From: Colwellia chukchiensis
GTDB lineage: Bacteria; Pseudomonadota; Gammaproteobacteria; Enterobacterales; Alteromonadaceae
Length of the DNA stretch: 64,000 nucleotides
Reading direction: 5' to 3'
Assembly (NCBI RefSeq): GCF_002104455.1
Contig: NZ_NBOC01000008.1
Coordinates: 62,001-126,000, forward strand
Part shown: piece by piece, positions 46,691-58,338 of the stretch
Numbering within the stretch: position 1 is the stretch's first letter
Layout of the letters: every line of letters starts with the position of its first letter
Program-made: the position numbers and the translations under genes
The notes under the pieces: model-generated
Database searches by the model: none
What the model was told of the DNA's origin: nothing
Seen by the model: the letters and a program-made list of their open reading frames with translations, nothing else

Positions 46691-46732
46691 TTTCGCCAGT
46701 AAAAAGATATTAATATCTTTTTACTGGCGAAA
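46691..46732. terminator. 42-bp perfect palindrome acting as terminator
   Basis: Two 21-base arms meet without a spacer; the stem begins TTTCGCCAGTAAAAAGATAT. On the plus strand it lies 59 bp after the AEC stop, but the bases that follow are A, so U termination works best for minus-strand transcripts. Confidence 0.65.
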
Positions 46733-46765
46733 AAAAATCTCTCAGCGCTTTACGATGAGAGATTT
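46731..46765 (-). terminator. Terminator of the broken TonB receptor gene
   Basis: On the minus strand AAATCTCTCA pairs with TGAGAGATTT around 11 bases and is followed by seven U. It lies about 100 bp beyond the receptor stop. Confidence 0.75.
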
Positions 46766-46861
46766 AATACTTTACTTTACGTGCTTAACGTAAGCTTTAA
46801 AGACCATTGATTACCTGGATATGCCCTTACTTATGACACATTCATGTGCAACCTATCGTCA

Positions 46862-49723
46862 TTAAAATTTATAGTTTACACCCGCGTAATAGGCGCGACC
46901 TAATAACGAGTAATTTAGACGATCCCAGTTAGTAAACGGATTATCTAACCAAGTTTCATCAGTCACGTTATTAACACCTAAGTAAACATTAGCTTCTGGT
47001 GTGATGTCATAACCAACCCAGAAATTATGCACAACTGAGTTTCTAATGTTCTGGTTTTGGTAACGATCAGGGTTTAAATCAGCGTAAAATGGTCCACCTT
47101 GAGTAAATTTAGTGGTCCAACGCACACTGATGTCATCGACTGAGTATGTCGCCATCACGTCAGCTTTCCATTTCGGCGCTCCTAAGGTACCCAGTGACTC
47201 AGATTTAAGCGGCTTACCTTCAACAAAGTCGTACTCAGTATAGGATTTTTCTAATTGACGAGTGACGCCCATCGCAATTCTAAAGGTACCGGCTAAATCA
47301 AATGATTTTGCCATATCGATAGCATAGTCGGCTTCCACGTCAACACCGCGGCGACGTGAGTTATCAGCGTTTAAGAAGGTATCACGCACCGATAACACAT
47401 CACCATTGCTCGCACGTTCAATTTGGCCACAATATTCATTGTTAATTGACTCTAAGTCAACACAGTTACTTAAGACACTGCTAGCACCAAAGCTAACAAT
47501 AAGGTCTGATAAGTCAATATCATAGTAATCGATAGAGATTCTTAAGTTATCGACATCACTGGGTTGGAAAACAAAGCCTGCGGTCATGGTGGTTGCGGTT
47601 TCTTCACCGAGTTCCGTATTACCAGAACTAACAACCTTACCACGCTTGCCTTTTAGGTTTGAATCCCAGCCATCAGTGATCCCTAATGCCTGACAATTCG
47701 CCTTTCTGCGCCCATCTGACGGACCACCATCAATTTGATCAGAGTCACACGGGTCGGTTAAGTCGCTAAAACCAATTGAGGTGCCAGCAAACATTTCACC
47801 GAGCTGTGGTGCTCTTACCGCGCGAGAATAAGTACTTCTAAAACGGAAGTCATCATTAATCGCCCAGTTAACACCCAGCTTTGAGCTGGTAAAACTCGCT
47901 GACTCAGTTGAGTACTTAGCGTAACGCAGCGCACCTTCAATTTCTAAGCTTTTCGCAAAGGCCATGTCGCTCAATACTGGAATTAAAAACTCACCATAAA
48001 CTTCTTTAATATTACGGCTAACATCGTCTATACCGGTCATTTGCGATGATAGTTTACCCGACGACCAAAGCTCAGACGGGCGATAATCTAAACTTTCATA
48101 ACGCACCTCGATACCGGCACTCACTTGCACGCTACCGGCAGGTAATTCATAGACGTCACCAGAAAGGTTAGCGGCAAAGCCGTGACCCTTAACATCAGTG
48201 GTGGTGGTGTCGTGCGCCATAATGTAGTCAATAACTTCTTGTGAAGCCGGGGCTCAAAAGGGCTAAAGCTTGGACAATTGCCTTGCTCTGCACATGGTCC
48301 TATTAAGGTAAAGTTGCCACTGTTAAAGCGGTCATTGCGTAAGCCATTTTCTCGCTTAAGCTCTGCTTTAGTAAAGCCTGTGGTTAAATAAACATCCCAC
48401 ATCCAATTATCGTTTAAATCCCCTTCTAGGGTTAAACTGGTTGAGAAATATTCGCGCTCGTTTTTATGACCACGGCCACCGGCTTCATCAAAGGTATAAG
48501 GGATCAATAACCAGCTATCACCGTACGCGTCTAGGTTATCTTGTACTGAGCTTGGGATCGCAATACCATTAGCGGCTAAAGTATCGACATGCTGCCAAGT
48601 ATCCCAAACAAATGGCGGATCAATTTCATCTTCAGATCTTGTTTTTGAGTACATGACATCGACGGCCACAGACATTTCATCAAAGGCATAGCCAAAACGG
48701 GCATAGGCATTGGTACGATCATAGGGGTTTCTTGCCATACCCCATGCTAACGGGTCAAAACCACTGCCGTCAGTTGCCAACCAACCATCTTGCGTATTAG
48801 CTGCTGGGGTTCGCAAAGAAGACTCACCGTTATTGATTTGGAACCAGTCAGCGCCGCCAGCGGCACCATTCCAAATGCCATAGACATTTTCATTAGCGCC
48901 AAACGATGGGTAAGTTAAGTCTGTCGCTATTATTTGATCTGGAATGCCATCATTAGGGCCAGTATCTTCAGGGTTTGGAATATAGCGCTTAGTATTCGCT
49001 GAGCCTGGACGGTCTTTATAGTACAAGGCACTTTGGTCAAAGTAGTCAACCGACATTGAAAAGTTACCACGACCATCGTCAAAGTTTAAACCGTGGGTAA
49101 TGGTCATTGAGCGACTGCTTGCGCCGCCAGCATCTGTACCACCGGCTTGTGCACGTATTGCCGTGCCTTCAAAATCTTTTTTCAAGATAAAGTTAACTAC
49201 ACCAGCGACCGCATCAGAGCCGTAGACTGCTGAACCACCACCGGTTAACACTTCCACGCGCTCCACTAACTCAGTCGGAATAATACCAATATCAGTCAGC
49301 ATGATATTACTGTCATTAGTAATAGATACAGGACGCTTACCATTAATTAGGTATAAGTGTACGTGTGGGTCCTAAATCTCGTAAGTCAGGCGCATTTATC
49401 CCTGAGTTACCAAACGAGTAGTTACCATCGGTGGCGTCAAAGCCCTTACCAAACTGTGGCATAGTCGATAGTAAATCATTGATATTTAACGCGCCGGACA
49501 TTTGAATTGTCTCAGCGCTGATCACCGTTGTAGGGCTTGGTGCGTCAAATGTAGTTCGCGTTAAACGAGAACCCGTGACTTCAATTTTTTCAATATCGCC
49601 ATCTAACTCCGCTTGCTCAGCTTCTTCGGCGTAAACGGGCACCGAGGTAACCGCGGCCGCAATGGCCAGCGATAGCATGTTTTTCCGAGCGAACAGCGAA
49701 TTTATTTTATTGCTTTTGTTCAT
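46862..49723 (-). pseudogene. TonB-dependent receptor with two frameshifts
   Basis: Three fragments in different frames (49723-49343, 49302-48121, 48220-46862) join into one receptor of about 953 residues: signal peptide, plug with IEVTGSRLTR and VERVEVLTGGGSAVYGSDAVAGVVNF, and a barrel ending RAYYAGVNYKF with terminal Phe. The first break is an extra base in ACACTTATAC (49351-49360), where removal restores RTLYLINGKRP. The second is at a CCCC run (plus 49249-style region 48249-48252), where one base is missing or two are extra. Net length is again in frame. Both breaks lie at short runs, so either the gene is decaying or the assembly has errors. Its divergent neighbour is broken too. Confidence 0.85.
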
Positions 49724-49765
49724 AACTTTTCCTGCGTTTTTTTAATTATTGTTTAAACATCGCAC

Positions 49766-49794
49766 ACTATAATATACTAAATATGCAATGCCAA
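49766..49794 (-). promoter_or_regulatory. Sigma-70-type promoter of the TonB receptor gene
   Basis: On the minus strand TTGGCA (49794-49789) and TATAGT (49771-49766) are 17 bp apart, each matching consensus at five of six positions. The -35 hexamer lies inside the palindrome at 49787-49820, so a protein bound there would block it. Confidence 0.65.
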
Positions 49795-49820
49795 TATATT
49801 GCATACAATATATTGGCATT
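49787..49820. promoter_or_regulatory. 34-bp operator-like palindrome between the divergent receptor and peptidase genes
   Basis: AATGCCAATATATTG (49787-49801) and CAATATATTGGCATT (49806-49820) are perfect 15-base arms around CATA. The site lies midway between two divergent gene starts and covers a -35 hexamer, which fits a dimeric or tetrameric repressor. No regulator gene is adjacent, so the protein is unknown. Confidence 0.75.
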
Positions 49821-49867
49821 TTATCCAGAAATATCAAATAAACACGAAAAAATTAAGAGGAATAAAA

Positions 49868-52095
49868 ATGAATAAAGTGTTGATGTTGTTGTTAAGTTTG
49901 CTTTTGTTGGGTTGCCAGTTAACCCCCAGCACAGTAAATAAAGGCGCAAATATCGAACGGGCACGATTATTTACTGCCACTACCTTAGCAAACAAAGCGC
50001 ATAATTTATCATTGAGTCCTCAATGGTTAACCGATACTAAGGATGAATTTTGGTATGAGCGCTACTCGCAAAATAAAGGACAGCAGTTCATCAGAGTTGT
50101 TGACACCAAAAAGCATGCGCTGTTTAGCCAAGAAAAATTGCAGCAGGCACTCGTTGATGTTCCGCTAAACTGGCAAGATAAACCGCTACATAATGTGAGT
50201 TTTGATGGTAAAGCGCTGTCATTCTCTGTTGAGCAACAAGCTTATGATTGTGCTATTGATACCACGCCTTATCGCTGCACCTTAAATGACACGCCCCCAG
50301 AGCGCAGCGAGCGCTATTTATCGCCTAATGGCAAACACTTTGTCAAAGTTGAACACTATAACTTGTCACTTTGTCGCGCAGACACAGAAAGTTGCCAGCA
50401 ATTAACTCGAGATGGCACAGAAAATACACCCTATGCCCTTAAGCACCCTTACCCTGAAACACTATTAGCAGCTAAAAATTTTGACTCGCAACAACATTTA
50501 CAAGTTTATTGGTCTGACGATAGTCAATACTTAATTAGCTACAAACTATTTCGCGCTGGTGTTAATAAGCTTACTTTGACTGACAGTACCGCTGGCGATG
50601 ACTTTAGCGTCGATACCGTCAGTTATTATTACCCGCAAGCCGGTGATGAAACCCTGCCAATGGCACAACTGTATTTAATTGACGTTGCTAAGCAACAAGG
50701 CACATTATTAGCCGCCCCCAAAGTGATGCAAACCTACTATGGCGGCGCATTATGGGGAAATGGCATAACGACGCGTTTTATTACCATGATCGACGTCGTG
50801 GCAACCGCGAATACCATTTACGCAAAGTTATAGCCAAAGAAGCCCGCGTTATTTCATTAATTAAAGAAACTGACGCAGAATTTATCGACCCTTGGGTACA
50901 AACCTACCAAAACTTGAGTCAAACTGAGCAGGTTATTTGGAGCTCACAACGCACGGGCTATCAACATCTTTACTTATATAACGCCAACAACGGACAGCTT
51001 GTTAACGCCATTACTCAAGGAGAGTTTACGGTAAGAAGTATAAAAGGCGTCGATGAAGCCAAGGGGCAGTTATATTTTGAAGCTTCAGGTAAAGAACCAG
51101 GCATAGACCCCTATTTACGTCATTTATATCGCGTTAATTTAGACGGCTTAAACTTAACCTTATTGACTCCTGAGCCTTATGAGCATCATACTTATTTGTC
51201 GCCAAACTTTCGCTATATTGTTGATAATTATTCTGACAGCCAAACGCCAACACAGTCTTGGTTGCGTTCGGCTAAAAGCGGAAAAAAACTGGCGTTATTG
51301 GATCAAGCCAATGTCAGTGCGTTAACCGCAATCGGTTGGCAAGCACCTGAGCCGTTTTCAGTGCTTGCCGATGACGGTAAGACGCCACTGTATGGTCTAA
51401 TGTATAAGCCAAGCCATTTTGATGCGAAGAAAAGCTATCCCATTATTGATGATACCTATACTGGCCCGCACAACTTTTTTATCCCTAAGTCGTTTAATAC
51501 CTTTAGCAACCAGCGCCCGGCTTTAGCTGAGCTAGGCTTTATTGTTATTAAAATGGATGGTCGTGGCACCAATAAACGCGGCAAAGCTTTTCATCGTCAC
51601 AGTTATAAAAACCTAGCAGCCGGTACCGACGACCATGTTTGGGCCATTAAACAGTTAGCAAAACAACGCCCCTACCTCGATATTAACCGAGTTGGTATCT
51701 TTGGTTTTAGTGCCGGTGGCTATGACACCATGCAGGCAATGCTGCGTCATAATGACTTTTTTAAGGCGGGAGTAAGTGCCTCGGGTAATCACGACTTTCG
51801 CGTTGATAAAACCGGTTGGAATGAAATTTGGATGGGTTGGCCGGTTACCGAGCATTGGCAGCAGCAATCTAACTACACCAATGTAGAGCGCTTACAAGGT
51901 AAGTTATTACTTGCCCACGGCGAGTTAGACAGTAATGTTCATCCGTCAGCAACGCTGCGCTTAGTGGACAAGCTGATTGAGGCCAATAAAGATTTCGACC
52001 TACTCATTATGCCGAAAATGGGCCATGTCTTAGATGATAGCCCTTATTTTGTTGAAAAACGCTGGCAGTTCTTTATTAAGCACTTAATGCCATAA
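49868..52095 (+). pseudogene. S9-family peptidase lipoprotein with one frameshift
   Basis: AAGAGG lies seven bases before ATG 49868, which starts a lipoprotein (LLLLGC, Cys16). The propeller part runs in one frame to stop codon 50833 and the rest continues in the -1 frame from about 50752. Joining them at TGGGGAAATGG (50753-50763) gives an S9 peptidase of about 742 residues with catalytic Ser in GFSAGG, Asp in GELDSN and His in KMGHV. It lacks the DPP IV YEEEF double-Glu motif of the 25060 gene, so its specificity differs. A lost G in GGGG explains the break; the site also reads as the slippery heptamer G GGA AAT. It is divergent from the broken TonB receptor. Confidence 0.85.
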
Positions 52096-52407
52096 ATACC
52101 GCGACTTAGTTTAATCCCCCTGATCAGACGCTACTTGTCAGACCCTAAAGGGGGATTAACGGCGTCATATACAACTGCAAAAGTGTACTAGCTGTGTTTA
52201 TAACGCGATATGGCCCTGATTCGTTACCAATACACAATAAATGGCCAACTTGAGCGCTAGCCGATAATGCGCAATTAATTTGATTGCGCAAATACCTCTT
52301 TCACCAGCCTCGTATGTTTTATCGCTGACTAAGCCGACGCTTTTTTTCGCCATTTATGGCAAGAAAATGTTAACCTCACCTTTTTGATTATTTTTAGATA
52401 TAAATTC
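52096..52407. other. Intergenic region with two hairpins before the AbgT gene
   Basis: TTAATCCCCC (52111-52120) pairs with GGGGGATTAA (52150-52159); the 29-base interior contains a further CTGA/TCAG pairing. No U tract follows. A second hairpin has TGCGCAAT (52268-52275) and ATTGCGCA (52283-52290). The first lies directly after the peptidase stop and could end or stabilise that RNA. No ORF was seen. Confidence 0.6.
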
Positions 52408-53982
52408 ATGACCGAAAAAACTATACCGCAAGCCCCAAAAGATACTTGGTTTAATCGATTTTTAGCTTCAGTTGAATTTTTGGGCAATTTACTGCCACAC
52501 CCCATCACCTTATTTGCCTTATTTTGTCTATTTATTATTGTCTTTAGTGGTATTGCCGACTGGTTTGGCTTAAGCGCTATTGACCCGCGCCCCATTGGCG
52601 CCGCCGGCCGAGACCCTGATGGTGTGATTGAGGTAGTAAGCTTATTAAACGGTGAAGGGTTAGCAAAAATCGTCACCGGCTTAGTCACCAATTTCACCAA
52701 CTTTGCACCATTAGGTACGGTTTTAGTGGCTTTACTTGGTGTCAGCGTTGCCGAGCACTCAGGGCTTTTGTCTGCCGCGCTACGCGGCATGGTGATGGGC
52801 GCGTCGAAGCGTTTAGTCACCTTTATGATAGTGTTAGCGGCCATTTTGTCTAATACCGCTTCTGAGCTTGGCTATGTGGTGTTAATTCCGCTTGCTGCCA
52901 TGATCTTTCACAGCTTAGGTCGACACCCACTTGCAGGTTTAGCGGCAGCCTTTGCTGGGGTATCAGGTGGTTATAGCGCTAACCTCCTCTTGGGCACTAT
53001 AGATCCTCTTTTAGCTGGCATTACCACACCAGCCGCACAGTTAATTGATCCAAACTATCAAGTTGGCCCTGAGGCTAACTGGTACTTTATGATGATTTCA
53101 ACGTTTTTAATCGCGATTTTAGGCACGCTGATCACAGAAAAAGTGGTGGAGCCGCGCTTAGGAAAATATCATGATCATGAAGCCAGCGAGCCACTAGATG
53201 CCAATATTGAGCACCTTTCTGCACTAGAGCGTAAGGGTTTAGCTTTTGCTGGCATCACCTTCCTTGGCTTAGCCATTTTACTGGCGCTTACCATAGTGCC
53301 TGCCGACGGTATATTAAGAAATCAAGAAACTGGCTTAGTCAAAGGCTCGCCATTCTTAAAAGGTATTGTTGCCTTTATTTTTATCACTTTTGCCATCCCC
53401 GGCTTTGTTTACGGCAAAGTGGTAGGCACCATGAAAAACGATCGTGATGTGATTGATGCCATGAGCAAAAGCATGGGCTCACTAAGCATGTATATTGTGC
53501 TGGTATTTTTTGCCGCACAATTTGTTGCTTTTTTTAACTGGACCAATTTAGGCACCATATTAGCGATTAATGGCGCAGAACTATTACAAACGTTAAAAAT
53601 GTCAGGCCCAGAAGTGTTTGTATTATTTATTTTAATGTGTGCGCTAATTAACCTTACCTTAGGCTCATCATCAGCGCAGTGGGCTGCTACCGCGCCAATT
53701 TTTGTGCCTATGCTAATGTTAATTGGCTATGCCCCCGAAACAATTCAGGCTGCTTATCGTATTGGTGACTCAGTGACCAACTTGATCACCCCCATGATGA
53801 GCTATTTTGGCCTGATCCTCGCGGTCGCCACTAAGTATAAAAAAGACATGGGGATAGGGACCTTAATCGCTACCATGCTACCTTACAGCTTGGCTTTCTT
53901 AGTGGGTTGGATAGCATTATTTTATCTTTGGGTATTTGCCCTAGGCTTGCCTGTTGGCCCTGGTTCGCCGATCTACTTTTAG
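52408..53982 (+). CDS. AbgT-family transporter
   Basis: The protein has 524 residues from ATG 52408; an upstream in-frame codon adds only unrelated residues. It has about 12 hydrophobic segments and the family patterns VEFLGNLLPHPITLF, SNTASELGYVVLIPLAAMIFHSLGR and LTLGSSSAQWAATAPIFVPM. AbgT proteins move p-aminobenzoyl-glutamate or export sulfonamides; here the neighbours are peptidases, so import of small peptides or amino-acid conjugates is possible. It ends in a clear terminator. Confidence 0.9.
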   Translation: MTEKTIPQAPKDTWFNRFLASVEFLGNLLPHPITLFALFCLFIIVFSGIADWFGLSAIDPRPIGAAGRDPDGVIEVVSLLNGEGLAKIVTGLVTNFTNFAPLGTVLVALLGVSVAEHSGLLSAALRGMVMGASKRLVTFMIVLAAILSNTASELGYVVLIPLAAMIFHSLGRHPLAGLAAAFAGVSGGYSANLLLGTIDPLLAGITTPAAQLIDPNYQVGPEANWYFMMISTFLIAILGTLITEKVVEPRLGKYHDHEASEPLDANIEHLSALERKGLAFAGITFLGLAILLALTIVPADGILRNQETGLVKGSPFLKGIVAFIFITFAIPGFVYGKVVGTMKNDRDVIDAMSKSMGSLSMYIVLVFFAAQFVAFFNWTNLGTILAINGAELLQTLKMSGPEVFVLFILMCALINLTLGSSSAQWAATAPIFVPMLMLIGYAPETIQAAYRIGDSVTNLITPMMSYFGLILAVATKYKKDMGIGTLIATMLPYSLAFLVGWIALFYLWVFALGLPVGPGSPIYF

Positions 53983-54071
53983 CCACAGACGACATAGCAT
54001 GCATCAGCTGAGACTAGGGTTTAATGCTGATATTAAGCTGCGCCTAGTCAGCCTCAACTAGCCTTTAAATG

Positions 54072-54103
54072 AAAGCCCGAATAATCATATTTGGGCTTTT
54101 TTT
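54072..54103 (+). terminator. Terminator of the AbgT gene
   Basis: AAAGCCCGAATA pairs with TATTTGGGCTTT (one G-U) around four bases and runs into seven U. Confidence 0.85.
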
Positions 54104-54313
54104 GTTAACGATTAACAATTGAGCTTAATAAGCTACGCATTATGGCAAATGCGCTTAAGTTTAAAGTCGTTTGTAAATTATGCCGAGCTAATACGCTATC
54201 GATAATATGCAAAACGCGTTGGATATTGCGCTACATCAATCACAGCGACTGGTTATAAAGTCCATTAACCCGAACTGAGATTAGCTAAGCAGAGGCGCTT
54301 GCTGACTGAAAAC

Positions 54314-54341
54314 AAAAAAACCTGCCGAGGCAGGTTTTTTT
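54314..54341 (-). terminator. Terminator of the exported aminopeptidase gene
   Basis: CCTGCC pairs with GGCAGG around GA, extended by seven A-T pairs; the minus strand ends in U. Almost the same hairpin recurs at 56394-56421. Confidence 0.85.
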
Positions 54342-54363
54342 AAATTTTAACGCTTTAAGAGAC

Positions 54364-55881
54364 TTAATTATTTAACAGCCATTCACTCAGCAAGCGCACG
54401 CCAAAACCGGTGCCGCCAGCGGCTAGCTCATCCTTGCCTTTAGTTATCAGGGCATTGCCAGCAATATCAATGTGTACCCAACGGGTATCTCCGGCAAAGT
54501 GCTCTAAAAAGCTCGCAGCAGTCGTCGCCCCTGGTCCGTGAGAGCCAGTATTGGTTAAATCAGCAATGTCTGACTTTAATGCGTCTTTGTAGCCTAACGG
54601 TAAACGCCATAAGTTTTCGTTAACCTGCTTGCCGGCAAAGGTAAGTTGGGTGACTAATTCATCATCTTTTGAAAATACCGCTGCGTACTCGTTACCCACA
54701 GCTCTGACTTTAGAGCCGGTTAAGGTCGCCACATCTATCATGATCTCAGGCTTAAAGTGCTCGCGGGCATACCACATGGCATCACTTAGCACTAAGCGGC
54801 CTTCGGCATCGGTATTGAGTATTTCAACACTTAAGCCTTCAGCCGTGCGCACCACATCGCCTGGTGCAACGGCAAATTGCGATACCATATTAGCGGCCAT
54901 GCCCATAACGGCAACCACGTTGATATCGGCTTTTTCTAGTGCCATGGCTTTAACTGTGCCTAATACTGCTGCCGCGCCAGCCATATCCGATTTCATGCGC
55001 GCAATCGATGCGCCGGTTTTAATGCTGTATCCGCCTGAATCAAAGGTAATGCCTTTACCCACTAAGGCGATTGGCGCAGCGTTTGAACCTCTATAATGTG
55101 CAACTACGAGGCGAGCACCTTGATCGCTACCACGGCCTACCGCTTCAAGTGCGCCCATACCAAGTGCTTGCAATTGTTTTGGCTCTAACACAGTAACGCT
55201 AACACCCAATGACTCTAGTTCTTTAGCGGCATTAGCAAAGTCAACTGGCGTCATGTGCGTGGCAACTTCAGAGGTTAAGTCACGCGCCAAAAACACGCCT
55301 GCTTGAATGTTCGCTAGGCGCTTATAGGCTTTTTTAGTTTTTTTAGTATTATCAACATCAAAAGTATAGTTAACGGTATTAGTACTAGGTTTTTGCTTGT
55401 ACTTTTCAAAACGGTGGTCGCGCAAGTTAGCACCGTTGGCAAAGTTTGCTGCTAACGCTGCATTATTAACTGCGCCGCTAAGATCTTCAAAAACAACACT
55501 GGCTGATGCCACTTTATCACTTAATAAGCGCGCATGAATATTACCACCAAGTTTGGCACTACGGGCTTTGTCTAATTCTTTTTTCTTACCAGTTCCCACC
55601 ACAAGTACTCGCTGGTAGTTGCTATTATGCGGAGCAATAACTTCAGCAACACTGCCATATTCGCCGCTAAAGTTTGCGATAGTTATGGTGCGCTGTAATT
55701 GTTGATTAAACTGTTTATTATAACGGTTAAATTGCTTGTTTTTACCGTCTTGACTATAAAGCAGCACTAATGTTTCGGCATCTTGGTTGATATTTGAAGA
55801 GAAACTAAACTCTGCTGCCAGACTCGGCATTACAACACTAAGTGCGATAGCTAACGAAGACGCTTTCATTATATTTTTCAT
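54364..55881 (-). CDS. Exported M17 leucyl aminopeptidase
   Basis: The 505-residue protein is a PepA/LAP-type enzyme with the signatures GKGITFDSGGYSIKT, MKSDMAGAAAVLG and NTDAEGRLVLSDAMW holding both metal ions. Unlike cytoplasmic PepA it has a signal peptide (MKNIMKASSLAIALSVVMPSLAA, cut near residue 23), so it acts in the periplasm or outside. Such secreted LAPs occur in marine Alteromonadales that feed on protein. It fits the peptide-use context with the S9 peptidase and AbgT genes. Confidence 0.9.
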   Translation of the reverse strand: MKNIMKASSLAIALSVVMPSLAAEFSFSSNINQDAETLVLLYSQDGKNKQFNRYNKQFNQQLQRTITIANFSGEYGSVAEVIAPHNSNYQRVLVVGTGKKKELDKARSAKLGGNIHARLLSDKVASASVVFEDLSGAVNNAALAANFANGANLRDHRFEKYKQKPSTNTVNYTFDVDNTKKTKKAYKRLANIQAGVFLARDLTSEVATHMTPVDFANAAKELESLGVSVTVLEPKQLQALGMGALEAVGRGSDQGARLVVAHYRGSNAAPIALVGKGITFDSGGYSIKTGASIARMKSDMAGAAAVLGTVKAMALEKADINVVAVMGMAANMVSQFAVAPGDVVRTAEGLSVEILNTDAEGRLVLSDAMWYAREHFKPEIMIDVATLTGSKVRAVGNEYAAVFSKDDELVTQLTFAGKQVNENLWRLPLGYKDALKSDIADLTNTGSHGPGATTAASFLEHFAGDTRWVHIDIAGNALITKGKDELAAGGTGFGVRLLSEWLLNN

Positions 55882-56393
55882 TTTTTATCCTGCATGATAA
55901 ACCCGCTGTTCAGCGAGCATTACTTTTAAATTTAATGGTTTTTCGAACTCACACTAAACTGCGTAACTAAACCCTTGCCTAAGATGATAAATTAAGCTTG
56001 ATTTCGCTACTACCACGTTAAGTACAAAAACCTTACCTCAATACGAGTGGATAGCCATCGACATTGTAACTGCCCAATAAAATTTTACCAAGGTCATCGA
56101 TCTCACATTAGCGAGCTCCCATCGATTCTAATGCAGAGTAAATGCTGAGTTTAGCTATCTTGAAACTGTGAAGGTCATAAGGCAAGGTGAGAGTTTTATT
56201 GCGCTTATGATTATCATCATTGCCAGCTTGGTTAGCGCTAAATTCAACCGAAGCCACAGCCATCGCAATATTCATGGTCTCTGTGATAAATGTTGCCAAA
56301 CATGCACGAACAACTTGTCACGCCGCCTTTAAGCATGACAGCACAAGACATAAAGACCTGTGTATTTGACACGGCGTTAGTGCCAGCCAAAAA

Positions 56394-56421
56394 CAAAAAA
56401 CCTGCCGAAGCAGGTTTTTTT
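56394..56421. terminator. Bidirectional terminator downstream of groEL
   Basis: CCTGC pairs with GCAGG around CGAA, flanked by six A and seven T. It lies about 190 bp past the groEL stop and is nearly a copy of the hairpin at 54314-54341. Confidence 0.75.
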
Positions 56422-56508
56422 ATTTAAAGCGTTAACTAGCTAAGGCTATTTATGCGCCGAGTAAATTGTTTAATTTACAGATTACCTGTTCCCGACGTAA
56501 TCTAAGCA

Positions 56509-56524
56509 CCTACATCCATGTAGG
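56509..56524. repeat. Short palindromic element CCTACATccATGTAGG
   Basis: Perfect 7-base arms enclose CC. The core ACATCCATGT is shared with the 51-bp tandem repeat at 1252-1353, so both may belong to one family of intergenic hairpins in this genome. Confidence 0.55.
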
Positions 56525-56607
56525 CAAGGCGCTTTATTTACGACGCTTAGTGTTTCTTAAACGAGTAATAAAGCAACGATGAAGTAGGCAATTTAATCAA
56601 GCATAAA

Positions 56608-58278
<1,671 letters not shown>

Positions 58279-58338
58279 TTATAAACTGTTTTGTACCAAA
58301 AATTATCAATACAATAAAATGAGAGGAAAATTTTTTAA

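Larger units (their letters stand above)
53983..54363. other. Convergent intergenic region with two terminators
   Basis: The region between the AbgT gene and the exported aminopeptidase gene holds one terminator for each (54072-54103 and 54314-54341). The 210 bp between them show no ORF with a ribosome binding site and no other structure that I can support. Confidence 0.5.
55882..56607. other. Long intergenic region between the aminopeptidase gene and groEL
   Basis: This 726-bp stretch is the longest without a convincing gene. It holds the bidirectional hairpin at 56394-56421, a 16-bp hairpin at 56509-56524 and a TTG-started 63-codon minus ORF at 56108-56299 that lacks a ribosome binding site and known motifs. 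It may contain decayed sequence at the junction of the accessory and core regions. Confidence 0.5.

Noticed and set aside
46691-46732. 42-bp palindrome as a mobile-element end or attachment site
   Set aside because: It lies between two convergent gene ends next to another terminator and there is no recombinase or target duplication.
48230-48270. Programmed frameshift in the TonB receptor at CCCTTTT
   Set aside because: The heptamer is there, but the -1 frame meets TGA at once, so slippage there cannot restore the protein; a true indel at the following C run is needed.
56108-56299. 63-codon minus ORF downstream of the exported aminopeptidase
   Set aside because: TTG start, no ribosome binding site, no motif and no helpful context.
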